A DNA stretch of 64,000 nt from Siphonodentalium dalli. Taxonomy: Eukaryota; Mollusca; Scaphopoda; Gadilida; Siphonodentaliidae. The stretch spans positions 233,554,944 to 233,618,943 of the forward strand of contig CP136061.1 of the NCBI GenBank assembly GCA_032622095.1. Direction: 5' to 3'. Positions 10,264 to 21,453 of the stretch are shown here, one piece after another. The stretch's first letter is position 1. Every line of letters begins with the position of its first letter. The notes beneath the pieces were generated by a model, which did no database searches, had not been told where the DNA came from, and saw nothing but the letters and a program-made list of their open reading frames with translations. The translations under genes were made by a program, and so were the position numbers.

Positions 10264-12195
10264 ACTTTTGTTATCGAAAGTTTGGAGTTTGGGGATGATA
10301 CCCATGAAGATTTGAAAGGGCCTTCGTCCCTCTCCTACAACCCACGTTTGAATGCCGTAATTCCGCTGAAGAGCATTTGTAGGGTTTGTGAGATTGATAT
10401 ATACCCATGCACAGTAGGTGTTTCCCTACTGTGCATGGGGTGGATGTCACCAAAGCAAGAAGCAAAGCCCCACCCCATTCCGAACCAGGACCGGCGGAGA
10501 AGACTTACCTTGATTTCTCTGTGTGGGTTTTGTGCATTGATATATATATCAATTGTTTTGAGTTGTGAAATTGAATAGTTGTACTTATTGTCCTATTTAG
10601 TGCTTGCATGGACTTCAGTTGCCTTAGTCTGTTGTATTCCGGGCTTGTACTATGGGCTCAACTCTAGGAAGAGGGTGCAATGCCATCCGGTTGACTTAAG
10701 GTCGGTTGGGGCTCAACTCTTGGTGGTGCAATGCCCGTCAGAATCCATTGACCTGATTTTGTAGTGCAGTCGCGGATGAGGAAGCAGCCGAGGCCAGATT
10801 GTGTTGGTTGGTGTGTCTCTGAACGTTTGGAGTGCCAAGTAGTGTTTATAATTATTATGTCTCACCCGTCCTCCCATAAGCACGGGCGCGGTTGAAAGCA
10901 TGTATTTGCAAATTTGTATATGTAGTTGTTAGTAGTTTTGAAAGAGATAATTATTCGATAGCTTATACTACGGCCACGACAAGCGTATCTATGCCGCCCG
11001 AGGACATTCATCAGCGCCCAAGGAGCCATCTAGGGCGTGAGCCCGCTGACCTAGATATTGATATTGGTGTTAGTCATGTTTTGTGTTCAGGTTTGTGAAC
11101 TTGTTGTTCTGTGTAATGATTTTACAAGGTTAGCAGGTTTTGTTGGTTGTTTGATGGAGATAATTACTCAATGGCTTATAATATGGCCATGACAAGCGTA
11201 TCTACGCCGCCCGAGGACATTCATCAGCGCCCAAGGAGCCATCTAGGGCGTGAGCCCGCTAACCTAGATATTGATATTGGTGATAGTCATGTTTTGTGTT
11301 CAGGTTTGTGAACTTGTTGTTCTGTGTAATGATTTTACAAGGTTAGCAGGTTTTGTTGGTTGTTTGATGGAGATAATTACTCAATGGCTTATAATATGGC
11401 CATGACAAGCGTATCTACGCCGCCCGAGGACATTCATCAGCGCCCAAGGAGCCATCTAGGGCGTGAGCCCGCTAACCTAGATATTGATATTGGTGTTAGT
11501 CATGTTTTGTGTTCAGGTTTGTGAACTTGTTGTTCTGTGTAATGATTTTACAAGGTTAGCAGGTTTTGTTGGTTGTTTGATGGAGATAATTACTCAATGG
11601 CTTATAATATGGCCATGACAAGCGTATCTACGCCGCCCGAGGACATTCATCAGCGCCCAAGGAGCCATCTAGGGCGTGAGCCCGCTAACCTAGATATTGA
11701 TATTGGTGTTAGTCATGTTTTGTGTTCAGGTTTGTGAACTTGTTGTTCTGTGTAATGATTTTACAAGGTTAGCAGGTTTTGTTGGTTGTTTGGTGGAGAT
11801 AATTACTCAATGGCTTATAATATGGCCATGACAAGCGTATCTACGCCGCCCGAGGACATTCATCAGCGCCCAAGGAGCCATCTAGGGCGTGAGCCCGCTA
11901 ACCTAGATATTGATATTGGTGTTAGTCATGTTTTGTGTTCAGGTTTGTGAACTTGTTGTTCTGTGTAATGATTTTACAAGGTTAGCAGGTTTTGTTGGTT
12001 GTTTGGTGGAGATAATTACTCAATGGCTTATAATATGGCCATGACAAGCGTATCTACGCCGCCCGAGGACATTCATCAGCGCCCAAGGAGCCATCATGGC
12101 CTGAGCCCGCTACCCTAGGTTTTGATATTATTGTTAGTCTTGTTAGGGGGTCGATATTGCGGATTTTGCATGAAATGGGTCAGTACTTTTGTTAT
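10264..12195 (+). mobile_element. Inserted element with 213-bp tandem core (pearl-like)
   Basis: The insertion in the hAT copy is flanked by the 11-bp direct repeat ACTTTTGTTAT (10264-10274 and 12185-12195). It has a unique left arm (about 10275-10960), a tandem core, and a short right arm. Part of the left arm recurs at about 15812-16105. The architecture of arm plus tandem core recalls bivalve pearl and Helitron-like non-autonomous elements, but the Helitron CTRR hairpin end was not found, so the class is open. Confidence 0.6.
10935..12125 (+). repeat. Tandem array of a 213-bp unit, about 5.5 copies
   Basis: The marker AAGCGTATCT occurs at 10981, 11194, 11407, 11620, 11833 and 12046, an exact 213-bp spacing each time. 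Middle units are almost identical while the first and last are diverged. Each of the middle units (starting near 11173, 11386, 11599 and 11812) holds the same small open frame starting ATGGCTTATAATATGGCC and ending in TGA, 46 codons, with a PPEDIHQRPRSHLGREPANL segment. Confidence 0.95.
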
Positions 12196-12615
12196 TGATA
12201 GGAAAGCAGTTATTTATTAATTATTCTCGCCTCTCTATTGTGATTTATCATACAATAACTGAACAATAAAATTTTAGAAGTATTGCTTCATCAGAAGACA
12301 CATCAAAATAGGATTAGCTATGTAAACACCACCACCATAAATACTTGTAACACCTCCACATGTCGATACTAATCCTATCAGATTAACTGCATCTTGATAG
12401 AGGTCTTAACTTTTCCTAAACCTTATAAAACACCATTAATGCAATTATATTGTAAGAGTTTCCTTAAATGAATGGCACTGATTGACCAATAATTTTCATT
12501 TCAACTTTCTTGAGGAATTAACAAATTTTGCCAAATGAGAATATTTTTTGCCAAATGTCCATTATTATTGCCATTGGCAAATTTGGCAAGTGGCAGCGCG
12601 AACCCTGTGAACAAT

Positions 12616-14090
12616 GCATGTTGGCCGGTGCGAACATCGGAGTGTTTATGTTTTCAACATAACGTAAATGATCATGATAAGTTTAAAAGTATAAACCTAT
12701 TTCATTATTGTAGAAGAACAACAAATGTTTGCAATAAGCATGTGACTACCGGTAAACACTTGTACCCACTTAGTTGTCTATTAGAAAAGAAAAGAACGAG
12801 TTTATGTTTTCCGTGTTACCAGTTTACCAAGCGCACCATAACAAGAACATATACTTCGCTCTTTCCGCCATATTTAAATATTACTAGTAGCAAAACAGTA
12901 ATGGTGAGTTGGAAGACAAAATTGGCAGCTGAACGATGATCTCCAGTGTTATCATGCAGTTGTTTCTGGGCTGCGTCGTCTGAGATGTGATGCGTACTAA
13001 CGGCCTATTGTGTTTTACAGAACGCTTTGCTTGATATTTTCCTAATTTTTGACATTTTTTGTATATCGGTATGGCGTCCTGCAATTTGGAATGGCCACAA
13101 ATCATCACAATCACATTTACTGAGAACATGCATCTTCGAAACAGCTTCCCGGTAATTATTTTTGTTGCATGTTTGCATGAAAAACCAACACACATGGAAA
13201 ATATATAAACTTTCCTCATCACTTAATAGTCATTCAAGCTTTGTTTCTTTATGAAATGTATGGCTTGAGTCGTTGGTTTATATGAGCACAAAATGTAAAC
13301 ATACACTGTCTTTCTAAAGAAAACACTGTGTGTACATTATCATAAATTGTAACTCATTGCACCATGGCTAACAATATCATGTTCAGGAATTTGTCAACAG
13401 TTTCATAAACATTAGTGTTGGATATATGTGGCTAAACTGTCATGTTTGCTATCGGTAAAGAAAAGAGTATCTGCCAATAAATAAAACCAACAGGGAATGA
13501 TAAATGAAGACAATGTTATTTGCTCACCGAGGCCAATATAAAAACATTTCTTGATTTACATACATCCCCTCCCAACCCTATTTTTAGTCCCCTCCTCAAT
13601 ATAATTTTTATTTGGATACTTATGTAAACTTTTCTCTCGTGCATTAACTGTCACATTACATTTCAATGACATATTAATCAGTCTATAGTATCAAATTGGA
13701 CAATCTAGTTAACATCACCTTGTATAATATAAGATAGGATACTGCTTCAATATTTAGAGCTGTCCATAACAATTTATGTTAGGAAGAATAAAATTAAAAT
13801 AAAATTTGCCCTCCCACCCAATTTTCTTAACAAGAACATCACTAGGGCGTGGAAAAATATGCCCGTGGTAATTTCATCAATGGGCCATAACTCACGTTAA
13901 AATTGGCGAGTGGAACCCAAATTCAAACTTGACCTGTATTTTGTGACTCCATGCAGTAGTGTTCTTTAACATGCACACACCGAGGCGTGTACACGGGTCA
14001 GCCATTAATGTCTGCGCCAGATCGAAGAGGGCACTGCACCCACAACAACATCCCTGGACAAATGTTGTAATGGGGGGGGGTCAGAATTTT
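12616..14090. other. No gene seen; AT-rich intergenic
   Basis: Low-complexity AT-rich sequence. A 134-codon plus ORF (12535-12939) starts inside the hAT end and a 112-codon minus ORF lies opposite part of it. Neither has a domain or splice signals I trust. A remnant of the 170-180-bp type 2 unit lies near 13880-13950. Confidence 0.5.
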
Positions 14091-14164
14091 GCATTCAGAT
14101 TTTTATTGAGTGAGCTCGAATGAGACTTTTCAGCCTGACAAACATGATATCTGTCAGAGTTCTG

Positions 14165-14465
14165 ATTTTTGTCAGATTACCCTGACCAGGATGCGATCCC
14201 CGGTCCGTTAGACAAGAGACCAGAACGCTGTAACAGAACGAGAGAGAGAGAAGCGCGGGAGTCGCACCGAAATTTGGCAGAACCCAAAATCCCAAGCCGG
14301 GCGCCCATCCAAGGACTAACCGAGCTCGACGTTGCTTAACTTCAGTGATCAGACCAAGCGTCTAATGACTGTGACCAAGAGATCTAGACCTCTCGAGCAG
14401 AGAAGTCATCGGCCTTCTATATTTACAACGCGACCGCTACACTGCTATCTCTTGGCACAGTCCTA
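14165..14465 (-). repeat. 5S rRNA-like SINE or 5S pseudogene
   Basis: Read on the minus strand, 14362-14288 resembles the middle and 3' part of 5S rRNA: GAAGTTAAGCAACGTCGAGC, then GGTTAGTCCTTGGATGGGCG, then CCGGCTTGGGA. Real 5S RNA has GAAGCTAAGCAG, GGTTAGTACTTGGATGGG and GCCTGGGA in the same order and spacing. The 5' third is not recognisable. A B-box-like GGGGATCGCATCC follows on the same strand near 14202-14190. A 5S-derived SINE fits; a plain 5S pseudogene is the alternative. Confidence 0.6.
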
Positions 14466-15504
14466 GGAATCACTGTCCATGTAATATTAAATTTGATTAA
14501 AATATAACAAATAGATCTAGATACATTACCTCTACTATACAGATAACAGGTACAGTTGGGCAACTTCAGATTTTGTTATTATGTAAACCATCATCTCATT
14601 GGCTAGAGACCACCCCCTGTGCTCTATCACTAAAACGAACAATTGGATTTTTCGTTCGAAAAAATTGCATTTATCTCCCCACAATTGACATGTGACAATT
14701 AAGTTAATTGTTCTTAATGCGCTCGTTGGGTCATATCAACTCTACCTGGTCTGAGTTGTACATAAATCGTGATTTTCCATCCAAATATCAGCATAAATTC
14801 ACATTTATGGAATTGGTGAAAATCATTTTTTGCTGACGCGGTAGTGTCTCTCTTCAGTTCCTTATTGACAGTTCCTTAAAGCGAATTCGCAACATTTGAC
14901 TAAAATACGAAACGGATCCCAGACATCTAATGTTGAAATGGTGATATCGGGTTGATAATTAAAATTCGAATGGTGTTTTTTATTCAATTCAAAACATATA
15001 AATTTGTTTATCCGACCATCGCGATGTTCTTATTTGCAAAGTCCTGTAAAATCCAGGATCCAGTCTTGGTTCCTAGCACATAACAATCACAGATACAGAG
15101 ATCTTGTTAGGCCAATATAAATAAATTGCTGGACTTACATTCAACTTTATTTTCAAATGGGGCGGAAGGGCGAGTATTTTATTAGTTTTATTTATATTAT
15201 TCTTCCAAACATAAATTTCGGGCATAAGAGAGAAATTTACATAAAAGATATGCAAATAAAAAATCATTTAGGAGGGTACTAAAATAGGTCGGCATGGTAT
15301 GTTAATCTCGACTTTTTTGATTTGCCTTATTCGTGTCTTCTTTCTTTTTTTAGTACACCCCGGTATGAAAGTTGTTCATTGACCCTATGATTACACAAGC
15401 GTGCATTAACACTAATTACCTCATTCCACGTGACATGATTGACCATTTGGGCGCGTGTTTCTTCGCCACATCACCATTTCTCTCCGATATGCTCTCAAGT
15501 TGAA
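14466..15504. other. No gene seen; AT-rich intergenic
   Basis: No long ORF, TIR pair or tandem repeat that I can support. This is the stretch immediately upstream of the PIF1-like exon. I see no clear TATA box or other promoter element. Confidence 0.5.
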
Positions 15505-15608
15505 ATGAATCTCAACAAACAACAGGCGTATTGTTTACACCAAGTTCTAAATGGGCATAACATAATTGTTACGGGCCAATGTGGGACAGGAAAGACGTTT
15601 TTGCTTAG
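15505..15608 (+). CDS. First exon of a PIF1-like helicase (partial gene)
   Basis: ATG at 15505 opens 34 codons and ends AG|GTAAGT, a near-perfect donor, at 15608. The peptide begins MNLNKQQAYCLHQVLNGHNI and contains a P-loop, TGQCGTGKTFLL (residues 23-34). The layout 'L-x-x-x-Q-x-x-A + G-x-N-[IV]-x-[IV]-T-G-x-x-G-T-G-K-T' at the very N-terminus is that of stand-alone PIF1-like ATP-dependent DNA helicases common in invertebrate genomes. Helitron helicases usually read G-P-G-G-T-G-K-T instead. I could not find a following exon with motif II or III in the next kilobases, so it may be a gene fragment or have a long first intron. The next exon would start with one base completing the codon. Confidence 0.6.
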
Positions 15609-15811
15609 GTAAGTTAAAATTTGCTTATTTATTATTACATCGCTCTTTACTATCGCAAAACTAGTTGGTCGGTAATAGGGTAGGATGCAGACAGGTCGCG
15701 TGTGTGCTTGTGGCGTATGCACAACGCGTAGAACACCCTGCTTTCCCGTGCGATACATAATGAGAGTAGTTTGTTTCGCGCCCGAGATGGTCGAACAGAT
15801 CGAGACCGTCA

Positions 15812-16105
15812 CCACAACTTTGGAGTTTGTAATGATACCGGGAAGATTTGAAAGGGCCGTTGGCCCTCCCATACAACCCACTTTTGAATGCCTTATATAA
15901 TTCCGATGAAGAGCGCTTGTATTGTTTGTGAGATTGATACATATATACCCATGCACAGTATGTGTTAGCCTATACTGCACATGAGACGGATGCCACCAAA
16001 GCAAGAAGCAATGCCCCACGTCCATTTAGAACCACGACCGGCGGATAAAACCTTGATTAATCCGTGTGAGTTTTGTCCGTTGGTATATATATTGTTTCCA
16101 GTTGT
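15812..16105 (+). repeat. Second copy of the left arm of the 213-bp-core element
   Basis: This matches about 10275-10575 with landmarks GAAGATTTGAAAGGGCC, ATACCCATGCACAGTA and CCAAAGCAAGAAGCAA. It has no tandem core. It lies in what would be the first intron of the PIF1-like exon. The 75-codon ORF at 15981-16208 is part of this repeat and not a gene. Confidence 0.75.
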
Positions 16106-16361
16106 GAAGAGAGAAGAAAGTAGGATTGGTCGAAAAGATCGAGAGATCTTCTCCTTCACCCCACGGTTGTTGTTTGAGGATATTGAACATAGAAAACATC
16201 ATGTCTGAACACGGCAAAAGTTGAGTTGAATTGGTTGCTGTATGGGGAAGAGCCAACGAGCTTTAATATTTTATATGTCTATATTTTAATATCCTTTCTG
16301 TTTATGGGAGGCTTCTGACTATTTTAGCAGCATACCCACCGGGAAAGTCATCCGTGCTTTA

Positions 16362-16619
16362 ATGCCTCCTATCTATAGACTGGACATGCACATTGTTCGC
16401 GAGTACAATTTGGCACCTATGGTCAACACATCGCGGGGAGGGGCACACAGAGCCAAATTCACGGCCCTTATTTCGCGCGTTGATATAAACAATATAACAA
16501 TTAATATAACATTCATGATGAAAACTTCACCAGTGAATAAAGAACAGTGCAGCACACGAGGAGCGAACACGAATCGAATGACAAAGGAGATGTTGGCCCT
16601 ATATGGTCGTCGCATATGA
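16362..16619 (+). CDS. Unassigned ORF, 85 codons
   Basis: Begins MPPIYRLDMHIVREYNLAPM and ends at TGA, with mixed charge and several CpG-containing codons. A relic of another repeat (CAGCATACCCACCG) ends just upstream. No domain is recognised. ORFs of this length are expected by chance here, so I list it only as a candidate. Confidence 0.2.
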   Translation: MPPIYRLDMHIVREYNLAPMVNTSRGGAHRAKFTALISRVDINNITINITFMMKTSPVNKEQCSTRGANTNRMTKEMLALYGRRI

Positions 16620-16672
16620 TTTTAATTCAACGAACATGATCACGGGTAAAATTAAGTTGAGTAATATTCCAC

Positions 16673-17976
16673 GCGTGCACTAGTGCTGGGACGGTTGGGG
16701 TTTTTTCCTAACCGGTTAACCACGGGCATTAACCTAACCATAACCGGTTAACCGCTACCAGCATTACCCTAAGTACGAGATTGAATACACTGGTCACTAT
16801 ATCGGCAAAACAAGTGTTTATTACGCGTCCCGGAAACGTTGATATACATGCGATCACAAACGATGTTTTAGTCGTACAATGTGTTCCCGTTACGGCGGTC
16901 ATAGTTGTACATGTGTATAAATTAATTCAGTTTTGAGCCCAAACAAACTAAAATATAATATATATTAGTGGTGCGGTAGTATATCGATGTTTACAGGAGT
17001 TCCGCACCGCATAAACAACGCTTGCTTGCAAACCCTTCAGCGACGAAATATAGTTCCTCCCTTGTGTATATCCCGGACACGATTAGCCCAAACAAGGTAC
17101 TGAAGGTAGGTATACTGTTGTTTAGTAATGTTTACTAGTGTGTGTGTATAGGCAGGTATGTATTAATCACAGTGGCTACACGATGTTACTTCAATTATTT
17201 CATAAACAAATTCAAACAAAATTAAATCGTCGCGATTCATTATTACGCAAGCCCCAGCCAGTGTTTAGGAAATAAAGTTATCGAACACATCACTAGATAT
17301 ACTCTGATTTCCCACTCCCAGTAGGCCTGTGTTTTTTTCTGGATGTGCGACTTCATATTGGATGTTGATCCACAATACACGAATCGCGTTCAACGGGCCT
17401 TGCATATCGCCCATTTCTTCTTTTTTTCCGTCATCTTCAATTAGAATTAAATGTCCCCAAACATTCGATTTCCGTTTTTGTAGGTCTGCTGTCATCGCTT
17501 TGAGACGAACTAATGGTAATGCCAAAGGGGGGGGGGAGTTTCAAGAAAACAGACATACTATTGATGACGTAGAAAAAGTCTAGACTTGATTGCTTTGATG
17601 TATGCCGCGGTGCGCGTGCAGCCGGAACGTCATGTAATGCTGCCAAAGGAAATTGGCATTGAATGTGTAGCAAGTGATTCACAGAGTTGTTGGTTTCATG
17701 TCTAGAAAAGCCGCCGGTGATCAAACAGGCGTGTGTTGTGGGGTATATGAATACTCAATCAACTGTCCAAATCGCTTCTAAGCGATTTCTTATTACTTAC
17801 TCTCGTTACTTAAACTTCCGTAAATGATTTCGGCAACATTTACACGGAGTACTACGATGATAGTACGATCGTTATCAATATTACGGTTATCCGGTTGTGG
17901 CCTCCTCCAACCGGTTGACACGCGTAACCGAACCGTAACCGGTTATCCGGACAACCGTCCCAGCACTAGCGTGCAC
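16673..17976 (-). mobile_element. hAT element, 1288 bp, with 8-bp TSD
   Basis: The element spans 16681-17968, with ends TAGTGCTGGGACGGTT and AACCGTCCCAGCACTA. A perfect 8-bp duplication GCGTGCAC flanks it (16673-16680 and 17969-17976). Subterminal AACCGGTTA motifs recur at both ends, likely transposase sites. It keeps a broken BED zinc finger on the minus strand, which confirms the superfamily. The rest of the transposase is absent. Confidence 0.94.
17285..17525 (-). pseudogene. Broken BED zinc finger of a hAT transposase
   Basis: Read on the minus strand from ATG at 17525, the frame gives KRKSNVWGHLILIEDDGKKE, the start of a BED finger (K-S-x-V-W-x-H/F). A one-base frame change then gives WAICKA, a TGA stop, and then CGSTSNMKSHIQKKHRPTG, the second half of a BED finger (C, gsTsN, H-x3-5-H). 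So the domain is present in order but split by a frameshift and a stop. BED fingers are the DNA-binding part of hAT transposases. No catalytic hAT dimerisation region is in the element. Confidence 0.72.
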
Positions 17977-18466
17977 ACGTGTATTAATGTTCTCAATCAA
18001 GAGAACTGGAAGGCGGTGGCACCATAATCCGTACTATTCCAATTATCTGAATGAGAATTGAGCATTGTAGCCATTAATCCGGTAATCAAAGCCGATTTCG
18101 TACTCAGAGCACTGGCTGCATGTCACACGTGTTTTAACAAATACGGGTTGCGAATAAGTAATTTGCTATTTAGAGAATGGACGTGTTTTTCCCAAACCGT
18201 AAAGAATTCCACCGAGTTTGCACCTGAAAGAATATTCGAGTAACTAACAGCTATTTTCTCGTAAGTTGGGAAAGATACTAACAATCTGAATACACCATCG
18301 TTTCAAGAACAAAATACGTAATATGATGATATAAACTCAGAATTCGCGAATGTTTGTGTGGCATCGCGAATGTTTGTGTGGCATAAAAATGTGTACTCTG
18401 TATTTTCTTGCAAATCATCTGCCAATGAAAAGGCAGTATACAAACTTTTTACTTTCCAAACTGTAC
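17977..18466. other. No gene seen; short direct repeat
   Basis: A 19-bp direct repeat GCGAATGTTTGTGTGGCAT occurs twice in a row (18346-18384). ORFs of 60-67 codons here have no support. Confidence 0.5.
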
Positions 18467-19462
18467 TTAAGGGCTTTGTGGACCCAATTTTTCCAAAATT
18501 TCCCTAAATTTTATAGAGTCAGAATAAAGGATTCTGTTCATGTATATTAGTAATAATAGAAACCATGCCCATTGATGCAGCATTTTGAGAGTATACTTCA
18601 TGGTGGATTATGTTAGAAATACAAAATGTGAACTTTATTGAGATTTCAAAACAAATAATTTACAGGCAATGGTCCAAGAAAAACAAAGTCCAAATTTAAG
18701 AATCAAATATGGGAATATGTACTGAACACTGTGATGAATGATGTATTACAAAAAGAATATTATATCTCTTGAGTGTTCTTTGATAAAATGACTTTGAACC
18801 GGTTGTTGACAAATGATATACTAACTTCAGAATATGGTTGACTGAGAGGCAGCAGTTAATGGGTCAACCTTTCATGGCTGATGTCCATTCCAATATGAAT
18901 GGCTTTTTACCAGTGTCAACAGGTGTCAAACTTCCACATGCGTGTTCACCCTGAGTGAGTGGTGACCTACTTACTAGAATTACTGTGGATATGGTAGGGG
19001 TATGATTGAGGATTAGCATTCTATTGTCAACAGAGTCCAGAGCTGTTACAATGGCCAGCTGTTAACCCGTGCCTGCTGCCACCCACATAGCCAACATTCA
19101 AGCAAGTATATATCATTTGTCAACAACCGGTTCAAAGTAATTTTATCAAAGAACACTCAAGAAATATAATATTCTTTTTGTAATACATCATTCATCACAG
19201 TGTTCAGTACATATTCCCATATTTGATTCTTAGATTTGGACTTTGTTTTTCTTGGACCATTGCCTGTAAATTATTTTTTTTTAAATCTCAATAAAGTTCA
19301 CATTTTGTATTTCTAACATAATCCACCATGAAGTATACTCTCAAAATGTTGTATCAATGGGCTCGGTTTATATTATGACTAATATACATGAACAGAATCC
19401 TTTATTTGGACTCTATAAAATTTTGGGACATTTTGGAAAAATTGGGTCCACAAAGCCCTTAA
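18467..19462. mobile_element. Near-palindromic TTAA-flanked foldback element
   Basis: The element spans 18471-19458 between TTAA (18467-18470) and TTAA (19459-19462). The ends are GGGCTTTGTGGACCCAATTT and its inverse. The inverted arms run about 360 bp each (18471-18825 and 19105-19458), over 90% alike by eye, around a 280-bp centre. TTAA duplication points to piggyBac or Kolobok machinery; the TIR itself does not decide. No ORF. Confidence 0.88.
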
Positions 19463-20720
19463 TATAACTATAATAACTAAATATAAAATATTGATTTAAT
19501 GTTATTAAATAATATTTTATTCAACTAACAGTGATTCCTAGGGACTGTGCTCTTGGCTACCGGCAAACCGTGTTTGATGCGCATTTTCCCAATTTTGTCA
19601 TGTTGCAATTTTGTCATGTTTCATAAAACAATCTATTCCTGAATTGAGCAAGCTAGGATAGATGAATTCAGCTATTATAGCTGAATTTTCACATTTCCAA
19701 TATCTGTTTACGTCTCCACACTTGACTCTTGAGTCTTGACAATACTTTTGATAGGTTAATACCATTTCATCGGAATAGGTTGGTTGGACAAATTGTTAAA
19801 TGAAATCAATCGCGAAGAGTTTCAGATTAATTGATACCTTTCACTTTCTCTAACAACAAGGATTGCGCCTTTTGCAATAAAGAGAGACGATGATACGCAG
19901 TTTTTGATTGGTTTAGAGCCAGGAGCACATGTTTGTTTATAAAATAAAAACTGGTCTCTCAGAACAGGTAACTTTGAAAGGCGTTGTATAAATTATAATA
20001 GCGTTGTCAGAATAATTATTTATAACACATCCACCATGGCGCGACCGCCTTTTCTCCATGTTTCACGTGGGAATAATGTACTGAACTAACTAAATTCTCT
20101 TTCGACTCAACGATTGGAAATTTCAGACCGAAATTAGATTGAATTTGACAATTTGTCAGTTCTGATAGTTTGGTATTTCAACCAGTATTTTATAGTGTAA
20201 ATTGTTTTGTTTTTAGACCAAAATTCGACTATTTCCCTGCTTACTGTCATGTTTTGTTTACGGGAATGTGCATGATGTTATATATTTTTTTATTTGCTGT
20301 TCAAATAAATATTGTTTACACGACACACGCGGGCATGAACTTATAGAGTGACCTGAAGCGGTCCCACTAAACAACGAACATAAACGAATACAGATCCAAA
20401 AGCGGAATGTACGGGTGGAATTGGGTTTGTGGGTGCGTAGCGTGAATTGTCACGCACGAGTATAGCGGCATTATTTAAGGCTGGTTTTATAATGGCACGT
20501 TTTGTGTCTCACTGGCAACTATAACGAAATCGCTGTGTTGGATATGTTTACGGACTTCGATGCTTGGGAACAGAACATACCGGTAGCTGTCTGATTACTG
20601 AATAATATTTCCCCGCCTCGGGCACATTACAGCGAATTATAACCTATTATCATGACGGGTGATGTTATAAGTTGTTCAATCTATAAACCTCCCGGTGGAT
20701 AAAACAAGAAATATTATCTC
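19463..20720. other. No gene seen; AT-rich with a few CpG-rich patches
   Basis: There are two short frames with an ATG in good context: CCACCATGG at 20033-20041 (17 codons) and ATG at 20544 (16 codons, with a possible GTAGCT donor inside). Too little to call. A 10-bp arm palindrome AATTCAGCTATTATAGCTGAATT lies near 19670. Confidence 0.4.
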
Positions 20721-21320
20721 CGGAGTATACTTAGAAAATGTTCTTACATCAGATTTTCTAATAGTTGGAAAGATAAATTTCTTATAGAAATTTAAATTCT
20801 AATTATGAAACTTTGTCTTACTATTTTCTAAGAAAGGATCAATTTTTGTTCTCATGATTTCTTAATATTAAGATTATAATTTCATAAATCCAAGAAATTC
20901 TTTTTCTCATTATCTAAAAAGGCAAGAAATAATTGTCAACAAATTATTTGATCACAAGACTATAGAAAACTAGAAAAGAATAGAAAATATTTTATAGTAT
21001 ACATAACAAAAATTCTTGTTCTTATATCTAGAAAATATATTTATTAAAGCTAGAAATTGTTTCCAATACGTTAAGAAAGGCACACTGTCATTTCTAGACA
21101 AAGGTAAGAAATATATTCTCAGTTTCTAGAAATATAAGGAAATGTGTTTCTAGCCATTTCTAACATTTAGAAAATCTAATTTCTTATATCAAGTAAGTGG
21201 TATTTTGAAGGATATTTTGAAGTTCACTTTGAAAATATTTTTTTCTCGAAACAAGAAAACAGTTTTCTTAACAGAGAGAAAAATGTTCCCAGCCATTTTT
21301 CTTACAAATTAAGGGTTGAT
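20721..21320. repeat. AT-rich dispersed repeat, copy 1
   Basis: It starts GAGTATACTTAGAAAAT and TTTTCTAATAGTT and is rich in TTCTTA, TAAGAAA and TTCTAGAAA. The same start and style recur at 49126-49580. Class unknown. Confidence 0.6.
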
Positions 21321-21453
21321 GTATTGTCTTACCACATAGAAAGGTGGTAACACAACATTCTAACACTACAGGAAATTAATTGGCTTTCTTAAAAACCAAA
21401 CACATACAAATATAACCCGATATACCCAGATGTGCAAAACAGTAGGCACAAAT

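Larger units (their letters stand above)
10092..12615. mobile_element. hAT element, second copy, split by an insertion
   Basis: The ends are CAGGGTCTGCGCTGG at 10100 and CAGCGCGAACCCTG at 12607, matching the 504-bp hAT at 2845-3348. The flanking 8-mers are TGAACATT (10092-10099) and TGAACAAT (12608-12615), 7 of 8 identical. The hAT body is interrupted between about 10275 and 12195 by an unrelated element with a tandem core. The hAT is therefore older than that insertion. Confidence 0.88.

Noticed and set aside
12535-12939. 134-codon plus ORF
   Set aside because: It starts inside the hAT terminus and has no domain or splice support; length is within chance for this region.
15495-16025. 176-codon minus ORF opposite the PIF1-like exon
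   Set aside because: No domain, crosses the repeat shared with 10.3 kb, and the plus-strand P-loop exon with donor is the better reading.
20033-20095. ATG in strong context CCACCATGG with 17 codons
   Set aside because: Too short, no donor site at the right place, no supporting exon nearby.
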